DNA of 64,000 nucleotides from NCBI GenBank assembly GCA_038363005.1, contig JBBQBI010000006.1, positions 124,001 through 188,000 on the forward strand, given 5' to 3'. Positions 8,801-19,100 of this stretch are shown here, one piece after another. This DNA comes from JAKOWB01 sp038363005 (GTDB lineage: Bacteria; Pseudomonadota; Alphaproteobacteria; Kiloniellales; JACOMY01). A model generated the notes under the pieces. It ran no database searches and had not been told where the DNA came from. It saw nothing but the letters and a program-made list of their open reading frames with translations. Numbering within the stretch: the first letter of the stretch is position 1; the number at the start of each line of letters is the position of its first letter. The position numbers and the translations under genes are program-made.

Positions 8801-10642
8801 TCAGGGGGTCAGGGCCGGCGGCCCCGCCCAGCGTTGTGATTGCAGCCTAGTGTGATCACCTGACAGCACCGCTGCAAGATCGTCGCCCAGGCGCTCCAGC
8901 AACGGGTCCCATGCATGGATCGCAGGGGGGCGGTAGAGCTTTAGGCTGGGGTACCAGGGGCTGTCCTCGCGCTGCAGCAGCCAGCGCCAGTCGGGCACAT
9001 AGGGCAGCAACACCCAGCAGGGCACGTTCAGCGCCCCGGCGATGTGCACCGTGGTGTTGTCGATCGAGACCACCAGGTCGCAGCCCTTCACCTGCTCGGC
9101 GAAGGCGCCGAGGTCGGCCTTGGCGTCCACCGTCTCGTCGTGCGTGATTTCGATGCCGTGTTGCGCCGCCAGCAGGCGCCGCTCCTCCTGCGTGTCGCCG
9201 TACTGCAGGTCGACCAGCCGCACGCCGGGCCGCGCCAGCAGCAGCGCCAGGCGCTCCAGCGACAGCGAGCGCTTGCGGCCGGTGGCGCCGATCGACTTCC
9301 AGGAGATACCGATGACCAGCTTGTCGCCCGGCTGGCGATAGTCGCGTAGCCCCGGTGGCTCGATATAGGGCGTGGTGTCCGGGATGCTGTCCAGCCGGGT
9401 GCCGAAGGCGCGCGGCAGCGTGGCCAGCGGCAGCTGCAGGTCGAAGGGCGGCAGGTTGACGCCGGCGAGGTTGCTGTGCGGCAGCACCAGCAGGCGCGGA
9501 AAGCGGCGGAAGGAATGGCGGATTAGCGCCAGCAGCGAAGTCTGTACCTCGAACGTCAGCTCGGCGCCGGGAAAGCGTTCCGCCAGCAGTGGCAGGTAGC
9601 GGCAGAACTGCACGGTGTCGCCGACGCCCTGCTCCAGGTGCACCAGCAGCGCGCGGTTGCCCAGCGCCTCGCCGCGCCACGGTGGCGCCTTGAAGGGGCG
9701 GACCGAGGCCTTGAAGTCGCCGGTGCCCCAGCGACGCTCGTAGCGCTCCCAGCCGACCGCGAGGTCGCCGGTCAGCAGCCGCACGTGGCTTTCGTTCCAC
9801 GGCGGCGTGGCATCGTCCGGCGCCACCGCCTGGGCGCGGATCTGCATCGCCAGCGCCTCGTCGATGGCACCGATCTCCTTCAGCGCCACGCCCAGGTTGG
9901 ACAGCGCCTTGGGGTCGTCGGGCTGCAGCGCCAGCACCTGGCGGAACACCTCGGCGGTCTCCTGCTGGCGGTTCTGCGCCAGCAGTACCAGGCCCAGGTT
10001 GATGTAGCCGTCGGTCTGCCGCGGCTCGCTCTCAATGGCGGTGCGGCAGGCGGCCTCGGCCTCGGCGACGCGGTCGAGCTTCAGCAGCGACTGCGCGATG
10101 TTGGCATGCGCGCGGGCATAGCCGGGGCGCAGCTGCACCGCCACGCCCAGCGCCTCGATCGCCGCCAGGTGATCGCCAGTCTGCTGCAGCGCCAGGCCCA
10201 GGTTGTTGTGCGCCTCCGGCAACTCCGGCCGCAGGGCGATGGCCTTGCGGTAGGCGACGACGGCGTCGCCCGCCTGGCCCAGGTTCTTCAGGCAGACGCC
10301 GAGGTTGAGCCAGGCCTCGACATAGCCAGGCTCCAGATCGACCACGCGCTTGTAGAAGCGCGCGGCGCCGCGCTGGTCGCCGGTGGCGGCACGGGCCGCG
10401 GCATAGCGGAACAGCAGCCGCGCATCCTTCAGCCCCTGGCGGATCAGCGGCTCCAGCAGCTTGATGACATCGGCGTTGCGCCCGCCGGCCTGCAGCGCCT
10501 CGCACAGCAGGCGCAGCGCCGGGGCGGCGTTGGGCTGGGCGCGCCACAGCCGCTCGGCCAGGCGGGCGGCGCCCTGCCAGTCCTTGTCACGCAGCAGGCG
10601 CTGGGCGTCCTCCAGGGTCGGGGTGTCAGCCAGGAGCGTCAT
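8801..10642 (-). CDS. TPR protein with GT9-like glycosyltransferase C-domain
   Basis: A 613-residue protein. Residues about 10-285 form at least seven tetratricopeptide repeats (for example AWLNLGVCLKNLGQAGDAVV and AHNNLGLALQQTGDHLAAIE). Residues about 330-600 resemble the ADP-heptose:LPS heptosyltransferase fold (GT9), with LVIGISWKSIG and a late motif CDLVVSIDNTTVHIAGAL. Such fusions are common in Alphaproteobacteria and are usually linked to surface or flagellin glycosylation, but the function is not proved. It starts 10 bases after the stop of a paralogue (10652-11764), so the two form one operon. Confidence 0.85.
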   Translation of the reverse strand: MTLLADTPTLEDAQRLLRDKDWQGAARLAERLWRAQPNAAPALRLLCEALQAGGRNADVIKLLEPLIRQGLKDARLLFRYAAARAATGDQRGAARFYKRVVDLEPGYVEAWLNLGVCLKNLGQAGDAVVAYRKAIALRPELPEAHNNLGLALQQTGDHLAAIEALGVAVQLRPGYARAHANIAQSLLKLDRVAEAEAACRTAIESEPRQTDGYINLGLVLLAQNRQQETAEVFRQVLALQPDDPKALSNLGVALKEIGAIDEALAMQIRAQAVAPDDATPPWNESHVRLLTGDLAVGWERYERRWGTGDFKASVRPFKAPPWRGEALGNRALLVHLEQGVGDTVQFCRYLPLLAERFPGAELTFEVQTSLLALIRHSFRRFPRLLVLPHSNLAGVNLPPFDLQLPLATLPRAFGTRLDSIPDTTPYIEPPGLRDYRQPGDKLVIGISWKSIGATGRKRSLSLERLALLLARPGVRLVDLQYGDTQEERRLLAAQHGIEITHDETVDAKADLGAFAEQVKGCDLVVSIDNTTVHIAGALNVPCWVLLPYVPDWRWLLQREDSPWYPSLKLYRPPAIHAWDPLLERLGDDLAAVLSGDHTRLQSQRWAGPPALTP

Positions 10643-10651
10643 GGGCCGACG

Positions 10652-11764
10652 CTAGCAGAGCTTCTGGCGCAAGGCATCGGCCAGCGCCGCCAGCGGCGTC
10701 GCCCAGTCGCCGCGCGCGGGTTGGCGGAACAGCCGCAGGCTGGGGTACCAGGGGCTGTCGTCGCGCCCCAGCAGCCAGCGCCACGAGGGCGACTGGTGCA
10801 GCAGCAGCCAGGTCGGCCGCCCCAGCGCCCCGGCCAGGTGGGCCAGGGTGTTGTCGATGGTGACCACCAGGTCGCAGCCGGCCACTGCCTCGGCAAAGGG
10901 CAGCAGGTCGCCATCCGCCGCGCTGCCCGCCACCTGCTGCGGCGCCAGCAGGCCAATGCCCTCGCGCCGCAGCAGCTGCTTCTCGTCCTTGCGGGTGTCG
11001 CCGTACTGCAAGTTCACCAGTCGCAGCCCGGGCTGCTGCAGGCCGCGCGCCAGCTCGACCAGCGGCAGGGACCGTGCCGCGCCATTCTGCGGATTGACGG
11101 TCTGCCAGGACAGCCCGACCAGCAGCTCGCCCAGGCCGGCGGCGCGTCGCGGCTGCGGCGCGTAGAGATAGGCCGGCGCCGCCGGAATGCTGTCGACCCG
11201 AGTGCCCAGCAGCCAGGGCAGGCTGCAGAGCGGCGCCCAGAGGTCGAAGGGCGGCAAGTCGCTGCCGGCGCGGTCCACCGCCTCCACCACCCGCACGCGC
11301 CGGGCGTTCTGGAAGCCATGCCGCAGCAGCGCCAGGGCGCGTTTCGGCACCTCCAGCACCACATGCGCCTCGGGGTGCAGCTGCGCGATCACCAGGGCGT
11401 AGCGGCTGAACAGCAGCATCTCGCCCAGCCCCTGCTCGGGCGAGATCAGCAAGGTGCGGCGCTCCAGCGCGCCGCCGTCCCAGCGCGGCTGGGCGAAGGG
11501 CCGGTCCTGCGGCGCGAACTGCGCCATGCGCCAGCGCGCCTCGTAGTGCGCCAAGCCCTGCGCGAAATCGCCGGTCAGCAGCTCCGGCTCGGCCAGCAGC
11601 GCCTCGGCCTCGGCATCGTCGGGCTGCGCCGCCAAATGCTCGCGCAGCAGCCGCATGCAGTCATCGAACTGCATGTCACGGTAGGCAACGACCGCCGCAT
11701 GCAGCCGATGCGACGGATCGTCGAGGATGCGGGGCGGGGACTCGGTCCCAACGGGCGCGTTCAT
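10652..11764 (-). CDS. GT9-like glycosyltransferase-related protein, paralogue of the upstream TPR protein
   Basis: A 370-residue protein with a short TPR-like start (about 20-80) and the same GT9-like domain as its neighbour. Shared landmarks are LPPFDLWAPLCSLP, LVNLQYGDTRKDEKQLL, CDLVVTIDNTLAHLAGAL and a closing WLLGRDDSPWYPSLRLF. It is the first gene of a two-gene minus-strand operon (10-base gap to the next start). The tandem arrangement and shared motifs point to duplication followed by loss or gain of the TPR array. Cytoplasmic; acceptor unknown. Confidence 0.8.
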   Translation of the reverse strand: MNAPVGTESPPRILDDPSHRLHAAVVAYRDMQFDDCMRLLREHLAAQPDDAEAEALLAEPELLTGDFAQGLAHYEARWRMAQFAPQDRPFAQPRWDGGALERRTLLISPEQGLGEMLLFSRYALVIAQLHPEAHVVLEVPKRALALLRHGFQNARRVRVVEAVDRAGSDLPPFDLWAPLCSLPWLLGTRVDSIPAAPAYLYAPQPRRAAGLGELLVGLSWQTVNPQNGAARSLPLVELARGLQQPGLRLVNLQYGDTRKDEKQLLRREGIGLLAPQQVAGSAADGDLLPFAEAVAGCDLVVTIDNTLAHLAGALGRPTWLLLHQSPSWRWLLGRDDSPWYPSLRLFRQPARGDWATPLAALADALRQKLC

Positions 11765-11862
11765 GGGCGGCGAGAATCGACGGCGGCGCGTGACTTGGCA
11801 AGGGGAGTGCTGCCGGCGGCCGCCCTCTCGCGTTGGAAGACCCTGGGGAAATCTCCCTCTTT

Positions 11863-11982
11863 TGTCATCCCGGACAAGGCGGCGCAGCCGCCGCAGATCC
11901 GGGACCCAGGGGACCGGGCGCGTTGTATCGAGCCCAGTCCCCTGGGTCCCGGCTCTCCGCTGCGCTGCGGCCGGGATGACAA
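11863..11982. repeat. palindromic repeat, family B (GTCATCCCGG...CCGGGATGAC)
   Basis: A 120-bp element with outer inverted ends GTCATCCCGG/CCGGGATGAC and an inner pair built on CCCAGGGGACC/GTCCCCTGGG. Full-length relatives lie at 21256, 31299, 48180 and 63217. It sits in the gap between the GT9-like operon and the end of the reductive-activator gene. Confidence 0.88.
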
Positions 11983-12032
11983 GTGGTGATTTGGCAGCGG
12001 CGCTCGGCCAGAGAGCTACTTGCGCTAGTCCC

Positions 12033-14099
12033 CTAGCGGTCGCGCCGCCTTCTCCGCCCGCCGCTGGCCTCGTCGGTGCGCTCGTTCAGCGCCTTCTTCG
12101 GCGGCGGCAGGGTCAGCACCTTGGCCAGGTTGGGGAAGGGCGCGGTGGCGTGCGGCAACGCCATGGCGGCGACGAAGTGCGCCTGGAACAGCGGCTCCAC
12201 CGCGGTCTCGATCTTCTCCACCTGCTTCACCACGCGCTCGATCTCGTCGCGCGCCTTCTGGTTCAGCAGCGCGATGCGGGCGCCGGTCGAGGCCGCGTTG
12301 CCGGCCGAGTGCACGTGGTCGAGCGGGCAGTCCGGGATCATGCCCAGCGCCATGGCGTACTTGGGGTCGATGTGGCTGCCGAAGGCGCCGGCAAGCATGA
12401 TGCGCTCGACCTGGTCGATGCCCAGCTTGTCCATCAGCAGGCGGATACCGGCATAGAGCGCGGCCTTGGCGAGCTGGATGGCGCGCACGTCGTTCTGGGT
12501 GATGCGGATGGTCGGCTCGCCAGCGCGCAGCAGATAGCTGTAGGTGCGGCCGTCGAGCTCGACCCGGGGGCTCTGCGCCGCCATGGCGCCGTCGATGGTG
12601 CCGTCGGTTGCCAGGATGCCGGCCAGGTACATCTCGGCGATCACCTCGATGATGCCGGAGCCGCAGATGCCGGTGACGCCGGTCTGCGCCGTCGCCTCGT
12701 CGAAGCCGGGCTCGTCCGACCAGAGGTCGGAGCCGATGACCTTGAAGCGGGGCTCCAAGGTCACCGGGTCGATGCGCACGCGCTCGATGGCGCCGGGCGC
12801 GGCGCGCTGCCCGCCGGAGATCTGCGCGCCCTCGAAGGCCGGGCCGGTCGGCGAGGAGCAGGCCAGCAGGCGGTGCTTGTTGCCCAGCACGATCTCGGCA
12901 TTGGTGCCGACGTCGACCATCAGGGTCAGCTCGTCGCGCAGGTGCGGCGTCTCGGACAGGATGCAGCCGGCAGTGTCGGCGCCGACGTGGCCGGCGATGC
13001 AGGGCAATACATAAACCCGCGCATCGTCCTCGATCTCGATGCCGATCTGGCTGGCCCACAGCGTCAGGCCGCTGTTCAGCGCCAGGGCGAAGGGCGCGCC
13101 GCCCAGCTCGGTCGGATCGATGCCCAGCAGCAGGTGGTGCATGATGGGATTGCCGACGAAGGTGGCGTTGAGGATGGTCTTGCGGTTGATGCCGGCCTCG
13201 CGCGCCACCTCCTCGACCAGGGAATTGATCGCCTCGCGCACCACCTGGGTCATCTCGACGTCGCCGCCGGGATTCATCATCACGTAGCTGACGCGGCTCA
13301 TCAGATCCTCGCCGAAGCGGATCTGCGGGTTCATCAGGCCGGCGGAGGCCACCACCTCGCCAGTACGCAGGTCGCAGAGATGCGCGGCGATGGTGGTGGA
13401 GCCGATGTCGAAGGCGACGCCATAGGCCTTGTCGAAGAAGCCCGACCAGCAGGCGGTGATGACCTGGCCGCGGTGCACCGCCACGGTGACTTTCCACTGC
13501 CCGGCGCGCAGCGCCTTCTGCAGCTTGCGGATCACCTGCAGGTCGCATTCCAGGTCCTGCAGCCCCCACTGCTCGGTCAGCGCCTTGCGCAGGCGCTCCA
13601 GGTCGCCGGTGGGGTTGTGCATGTCCGGCTCTTCCACCTCGACGTAATGCAGGCGGATGGCGGGATCCAGCTCGATGTCGCGCACCTCGGCGCGCTTGCG
13701 CACGACCTGCTTGTGCACCTGGCTGTCGGGCGGCACGTCGATGACGGCATCGCCCAGTAGGCGCATCTGGCAGGACAGGCGGCGGCCCGGCTTCAGCCCC
13801 TTCTTGCGGGCATAGCGGTTCTCCATCTCGCTGGCCGGCGAGACATGCTCGACCGTCGAGACGATGCCGTGCTTGGGGAAGTCGCCGACCGACACCAAGC
13901 ACTGGCAGCGGCCGCAGATGGCGCGCCCGCCGCAGACCGAATCGATGTCGACGCCGAGCGAGCGCGCCGCCTTCAGCAGCGGCGTGCCGACCGGGAAGCG
14001 GCCACGCCGGCCCGAGGGGGTGAAGACGACGAGGGCCTGGCGCGTCTCGGCGGGCTGGTCGACGGCGGAGGCTTCGACTGGGGCGGCAGCGTCTGTCAT
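12033..14099 (-). CDS. reductive activator of corrinoid proteins (RACE/RamA-type, 2Fe-2S plus ASKHA domain)
   Basis: A 688-residue protein. The N-terminal domain has a plant-type 2Fe-2S signature: Cys56, Cys62, Cys65 and Cys110 (CGGRAICGRC, then RLSC). The remainder is the DUF4445/ASKHA ATPase fold, with the phosphate motif FDIGSTTIAAHLCD about residue 230, MVDVGTNAEI later, and LAGAFGSHIDP near the C-terminus. The family uses ATP and low-potential electrons to return inactive Co(II) corrinoid to Co(I). It lies 18 bases after the methyl-THF:corrinoid methyltransferase gene in the same orientation, which fits repair of the corrinoid protein encoded at 22683. The C-terminus is basic (RRRRRDR). 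Confidence 0.92.
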   Translation of the reverse strand: MTDAAAPVEASAVDQPAETRQALVVFTPSGRRGRFPVGTPLLKAARSLGVDIDSVCGGRAICGRCQCLVSVGDFPKHGIVSTVEHVSPASEMENRYARKKGLKPGRRLSCQMRLLGDAVIDVPPDSQVHKQVVRKRAEVRDIELDPAIRLHYVEVEEPDMHNPTGDLERLRKALTEQWGLQDLECDLQVIRKLQKALRAGQWKVTVAVHRGQVITACWSGFFDKAYGVAFDIGSTTIAAHLCDLRTGEVVASAGLMNPQIRFGEDLMSRVSYVMMNPGGDVEMTQVVREAINSLVEEVAREAGINRKTILNATFVGNPIMHHLLLGIDPTELGGAPFALALNSGLTLWASQIGIEIEDDARVYVLPCIAGHVGADTAGCILSETPHLRDELTLMVDVGTNAEIVLGNKHRLLACSSPTGPAFEGAQISGGQRAAPGAIERVRIDPVTLEPRFKVIGSDLWSDEPGFDEATAQTGVTGICGSGIIEVIAEMYLAGILATDGTIDGAMAAQSPRVELDGRTYSYLLRAGEPTIRITQNDVRAIQLAKAALYAGIRLLMDKLGIDQVERIMLAGAFGSHIDPKYAMALGMIPDCPLDHVHSAGNAASTGARIALLNQKARDEIERVVKQVEKIETAVEPLFQAHFVAAMALPHATAPFPNLAKVLTLPPPKKALNERTDEASGGRRRRRDR

Positions 14100-14117
14100 G
14101 ATCTCGGGCGGCGGGCC

Positions 14118-15032
14118 TTACGCCGCGCCGCGGCGGCGGCGGCGGGCGTCGCGTTCGGCCCGCGCGTCGGCCTGGGCGCCTTCCGGCGGCGGCTCGCGGT
14201 AGACCTTGATCCAGCTGGCGCAATGCGCGTCCTTGCCGAGTAGCACGTCACAGGCGCGCAGCGCCGCCATCTCTTCCGGATGCAGCGGATTGAGGATGGC
14301 CGAGGTCATGCCGAAGCCGGCGGCCATGGCCAGGAACACGCCGTTCATCCAATGGCGGTTGGGCAGGCCGAAGGAGATGTTGGAGGCGCCGCAGGTGGTG
14401 TTGACGCCCAGCTCCTCGCGCAGGCGGCGGACGATGGAGAAGGCCTGCTTGCCGGCGCCGCCCAGCGCGCCGATCGGCATGACCAGCGGATCGACCACGA
14501 TATCTTCCTTGGGAATGCCGTAGTCGGCGGCATGCTCGACGATCTTCTTGGCCACGGCGTAGCGCACGTCGGGGTCCTCGGAGATGCCGGTCTCGTCGTT
14601 CGAGATGGCGACCACGGCAGCGCCGTACTTCTTGATCAGCGGCAGCACCTGCTCCAGGCGCTCGGTCTCGCCGGTGACCGAGTTGACCAGGGCCTTGCCC
14701 TTGTAGACCGCCAGGCCAGCTTCCAGCGCGGCGACGATGGAGCTGTCGATCGACAGCGGCACGTCGGTCAGCGACTGCACCAGCTGGATGGTCTTGGCCA
14801 GGATCGCCGGCTCGTCGGCCAGCGGGATGCCGGCGTTGACGTCCAGCATGTGGGCGCCGGCCTCGACCTGGGCGATGGTATCGCGCTCGACGGTGGAAAA
14901 ATCACCCGCCGCCATCTCGGCCGCCAGCTTCTTGCGGCCGGTCGGATTGATCCGCTCGCCGATGATGCAGAAGGGCTGGTCGAAGCCGATGACCACGCTC
15001 TTCTTCGCCGAGGAAACCACCGTACGGGCCAT
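14118..15032 (-). CDS. methyltetrahydrofolate:corrinoid methyltransferase (pterin-binding, MtgA/AcsE-like)
   Basis: A 304-residue TIM-barrel protein of the pterin-binding family. Motifs run in the usual order: IGERINPTGRKKL (about 24), HMLDVNAG (about 61), SIDSS (about 93), NSVTGE (about 116), DPLVMPIG and GASNISFGLP. Members move a methyl group between a corrinoid protein and tetrahydrofolate; with an MttB-type donor system the direction is towards methyl-THF. The start at 15032 is chosen because AGGAG lies 9 bases upstream; a longer frame to 15083 has no such site. The basic C-terminal tail (ARAERDARRRRRGAA) is unusual. Operon with the reductive activator. Confidence 0.92.
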   Translation of the reverse strand: MARTVVSSAKKSVVIGFDQPFCIIGERINPTGRKKLAAEMAAGDFSTVERDTIAQVEAGAHMLDVNAGIPLADEPAILAKTIQLVQSLTDVPLSIDSSIVAALEAGLAVYKGKALVNSVTGETERLEQVLPLIKKYGAAVVAISNDETGISEDPDVRYAVAKKIVEHAADYGIPKEDIVVDPLVMPIGALGGAGKQAFSIVRRLREELGVNTTCGASNISFGLPNRHWMNGVFLAMAAGFGMTSAILNPLHPEEMAALRACDVLLGKDAHCASWIKVYREPPPEGAQADARAERDARRRRRGAA

Positions 15033-15260
15033 GCTGGAGAACTCCTGGGTGCGTTTGCCGAACACGGGCAAAGCGCCCGCCATCTGCGGCTACCCTTGCG
15101 CCTGCCGCCCTGGGCGGGCTGTTACAGCCGCGACATGGACTTTGCTAAACGCGCACGCCAGCCGTGGCGGCAGGCAAACGAGGTCCAGACGAATGGCGCC
15201 ACAGCGCAAGCAGGGAATGCTATTGCTCGGTGCGGATCGGCGATCCTAGTGTCGACCGCC

Positions 15261-16100
15261 ATGGCGCCCTTGTCCCAAGCCCCGTCGCCGCTGGATGCCA
15301 GCCGCGGCCCAGCCCCGCCACCCGTGGTGTTCCTGCACATCCTGAAGAGCGGCGGGACGAGCCTGTTCGCCTATGGCGAATCGGTGACCGGCAGGTCCGC
15401 GAGCCGCCGGCTGCTGGAGAGCGACCTGGCCTCCTACCGGCCGCTGCCGGACCTCGATGGGATGGCCTTCCTGCACGGCCACCTGTCGCGCTGGCACCTG
15501 GAGCGCCTGTCGTTCCCGCTGCGGCTGGTCACGGTGCTGCGCGAACCGACAGCGCAGATCCTGTCGCTCTATCGTTTCCTGCGGGCCATGCAGCTGACGC
15601 CAGAACAGGCGGCGCACCCTGGTGCCTATAACCAGCTGGCGCGCGCGGCCCAGCGGCTGACGCTGCTGGAGTTCCTGCGCTGTCGCGAACCCGCCGTGGT
15701 CGGCGCGATCGACAACCACACGATCAGGCTGCTGCGGCGCGGCACCGGCGAGAATGCCATGTGGCAGGACGATCCCCTGGATGAGGCCGACCTGGAAAGC
15801 GCCTGGGATTACCTGCGGGGCTTCGCCGCCTTGGCGACGGTCGAACGCTACGACGCCAGCTTCCCGCTGCTGTGCGAGAGCCTGGGCTGGCCGGTTCCGG
15901 CCAGGGTGCCGCGGCTGAATGACCTGGCGACGCTGGAGCGTGGCAACCCCGGCTTCACGGTGCAGCCGCCGCCCGCCAAGACCGACGCGGTGGCGGCGGA
16001 GTTGTGCCGCCTGACCGAGCTCGCACGCCCGCTCTATGCCCGTGCCGCTGAGCTGCTGGAGCAGCGCCTAGCCAAGGCCGGCCCTACCAGGAGAGCTTGA
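15261..16100 (+). CDS. sulfotransferase-family protein
   Basis: A 279-residue P-loop sulfotransferase-like protein. The 5'-phosphosulfate loop is near residue 24 (VFLHILKSGGTS), and the 3'-phosphate segment is VTVLREPTAQILSLYRF. The family transfers sulfate from PAPS to a hydroxyl or amine, often on carbohydrates; the acceptor is unknown. The start is uncertain: ATG 15261 is used, and an in-frame GTG at 15249 is possible. Its last 17 bases overlap the end of the convergent autotransporter gene. There is no PAPS-synthesis gene in the window. Confidence 0.82.
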   Translation: MAPLSQAPSPLDASRGPAPPPVVFLHILKSGGTSLFAYGESVTGRSASRRLLESDLASYRPLPDLDGMAFLHGHLSRWHLERLSFPLRLVTVLREPTAQILSLYRFLRAMQLTPEQAAHPGAYNQLARAAQRLTLLEFLRCREPAVVGAIDNHTIRLLRRGTGENAMWQDDPLDEADLESAWDYLRGFAALATVERYDASFPLLCESLGWPVPARVPRLNDLATLERGNPGFTVQPPPAKTDAVAAELCRLTELARPLYARAAELLEQRLAKAGPTRRA

Positions 16101-19100
16101 CCCCGCCGGTGACGCTCAGCCCCTCGACCTCGTCGCCGAAGCGGTAGCGGGCGTCGAGCGTGAGCGTGAGGTTCGACGCCAGCGCCCAGGCGGTGACGCC
16201 GCCGCCCACCTCGAAGGTGGTGCCCTGGGTCGAAGTCTCGAAGGCCAGGCCGGAGGCGGTGGCCCCGGTCTCGCCCAGGAACTCGTGCGCCACGCCCAAC
16301 GACAGGTAGGGCGCAACGTTGGCGAAGCTCATGCCGGCCTTCACGCTGCCGCGCGCCACCAGGGAGTCGCTGTCGTCCAGGCCGATGTCGGCACCGCCGC
16401 CGTCCTGGAAGTCCTCGCTCCAGGCGTGGACGTAGCGCAGCTCGCCGCCCGGCTGCAGGAAAAGCTGGGCGAAATCGAAGCGCCAGGCCAGGCCGGCGCC
16501 AAGGCCGAGCGTGGTGAGGTCGAGCTCGCTATCGACGCCGGGCAGCGGCGCTTTGAAGTCGGTGCTGCCGGTCAGCAGCTGCGCCACCAGGTTGGCCCGC
16601 AGGCCGCCGTCGGCATAGGCGGCATAGGCGCCGCCGCCATAGAGGCTGAGGTCGGCGGTCGAGGCGCTACCGGAGAAGTCCAGTTTGCCCTGGGCGATGG
16701 TGCCCATCACGCCCAGCACCAGACGATCCTCGCCGCCGAATAGGCCACGCCAGCCGAACAGGTCATAGCCGGCCTGGATCCCGTAGTTGTCCTGCGTGAA
16801 CTCGACGCCCTCGCCCGGGGAGACCTGCAGCCCCTCGCCGAAGCCGGCGAGCCAGGCGCCGGTGGCGACGCCGTCGCCCGCCGTCGGCCGGATGGCTTCT
16901 TGCAGGTCGCCAGCGCCCAGCGCCGCCGTTTGCGGCGGCGCAGCGATGACCGGCGGCTCGGCTGGGCGGTTCATCGCCGCCTCCAGCGCCGCCTGCGCCA
17001 ACAGGTTCGCGCCCTGCATCAGCGCGGCGTATTCGTAGACGCCGTTGAAGAAGCTGGACTGCAGGCGATAGTCCCAGAAGTCGCCGGCCGCCAGCATGGG
17101 GTCCTTCTCGCCAGCGTCCGAGCTGGCCGGGTCGAAGGCCACGATGTCGTACTGCCAGGCGCCGGCGATGGTCGGGGCGCCAAGCAGGAAGCTGTCGGCC
17201 GCGGCATTGCCGGCGACCTGCACGATGGAGATGCCGGCGGTGTTGCCGGTCCCGGTCGAGGCGCCCTGGCCCGGGTCGTTCTGGATCGTCACCAGGGTCA
17301 CGCCGCTGGCATCGCCGTCGACCAGGAAGCGGTCGGTGAGTTGGGCGCCAGGGCCCCCGGCATCCAGCCGCGCATCGAGATGCAGCCGGCCGCCGAAGCT
17401 GTCGTAGTTGAACTGTGTATAGAGCCGGTCGCCGGCACCGGGGCTGCCACCGCCGGTCTCCAGGTCGGCCAGGGTGATCAGGCCGGCGTTCTCCAGCGTC
17501 TCCAGCCCGGTCAGGGTGCCGATGTCGGTCGGGCCCGCGGCGCCCAGCGCCAGCACGCCGCCGGAGTCGATACGCAGCAGGTCGGTGCCGATACCGAAGG
17601 CCGCGCTGGCCACGCCGACCGTATCGCGCTGGCCGTCGCCGTCGCTGTCGGCGAAGTTGCGCAGCACATAGCGGCCGCCGGCAAAGACGTGCAGCGTGTC
17701 GTCGCCGTTCACGAAGTTCAGGCCGCCGACGGCCTCGCCGTGCAGCAGGACGGTATCGTCACCGGCGCTGCCGAAGATCGCCATGTCGGTCAGCGCGCCG
17801 ACACTGCCACCCGCCCGCACGGTCAACGTCGAGGCCATGCCGGCGGTGGCCGAGCCGAAGACCACACCAATGCCGTCAGTCCAGCCGCCCTGCACGTCGC
17901 CGACCGAAACGATCGCGCCCATCAGGTTGCCGGAGGCTTCCACGCCGATGGCGTGCTCGCCGCTGGCCAGCACCGCGCCCTGCGCCTCGACCGACACCGC
18001 GCCGCCGTTGGCGGTGGCGAAGATGCCGTGGGCATTCTGGCCGCTGGTTTGAATGGCCCCCTTGGCCAGCACCATGACCCCGGAGTTGGGCGTGGCACCC
18101 AGGTTCTGCGCGATGATGCCCTGCGCACCGCTGCCCAGGGTGGTGATCGCGTTGGACTCCACCTTGACCGTGTTGCCGTTGCCGATGGCCAGGATGCCAA
18201 AGGCGGTAGCGCCCTTGGTGTTGACCGGGCCGTCGACGATCACTGTCGTGGCGGAGGTGAGGTCGGTGCCCATGTTGTTGGCCGAGATGCCAATCGCGCC
18301 GCCGTCTTGCGTGCTAACCGCACCCTTCACCCAGACGTTGAGCAGGCCGGTGTCGCCGGTGGCGGTCGCGTTCACGCCGTAGGCGCCAAGCCCCGCGGTC
18401 GCGACGGAGTCCAGCGTGACCGACACATGGCCGCTGCCGGTGGCGAAGACACCCATCGAGCCATTGCCCAGGGTGCTGATATCGGCGGCCCCTATCGTCA
18501 AGGCGCTGCCGGGTGCCGGGCTGGTGACCGCCGCAAATATGGCGATCGCGTTGTCGCCGTCGGTCGAGACATCCTGCGCCACGACCTTGACCCCGCCGCC
18601 GGCCGCCTGGGCGAGGATGCCGCCCGCGCCGTCACCCTGGGTGCTGACGGCACCCTTGGCGGTGACCTGCACATCGCCAAGCACGCCGGCGCCGGTGGAA
18701 ATGGCGGTGATGCCGAGGGCACCGAAAGCGAGGGTCTCGACCGCCTGGGTTTCGATCGTGATGCCCCCCGCCGTGGTGGCATAGACGCCGATGGCGCCGA
18801 CGCCCTGCGTCGATATTCCGCCCTTGGCCTCGACCTGGATGTTGCCCAGGGCGCCAACGCCGGTGCTGCTGGTGAAGATGCCAAGCGAGCCGTCGCCGAT
18901 GGTGGTGATCGCCTGGGTGGACACGTTGATCGTGCCGCCGCCCGAGGCAAAGACCGCCAGCGAGCCAACGCCCACCGTGGAGATCGCGCCGGTGGCGATC
19001 ACCGCCAGGTTGCCATTCACCCCGGCACCGCCGCTGCTGGCAAAGATTCCCACCGCCCCGACGCCCAGCGTCCGCACCGCCTGGGTCGCGATGACGATCG

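Noticed and set aside
9638..11989. 783-residue plus-strand open frame opposite the TPR/GT9 genes
   Set aside because: Antisense shadow: no recognisable domain, and it runs through the intergenic repeat.
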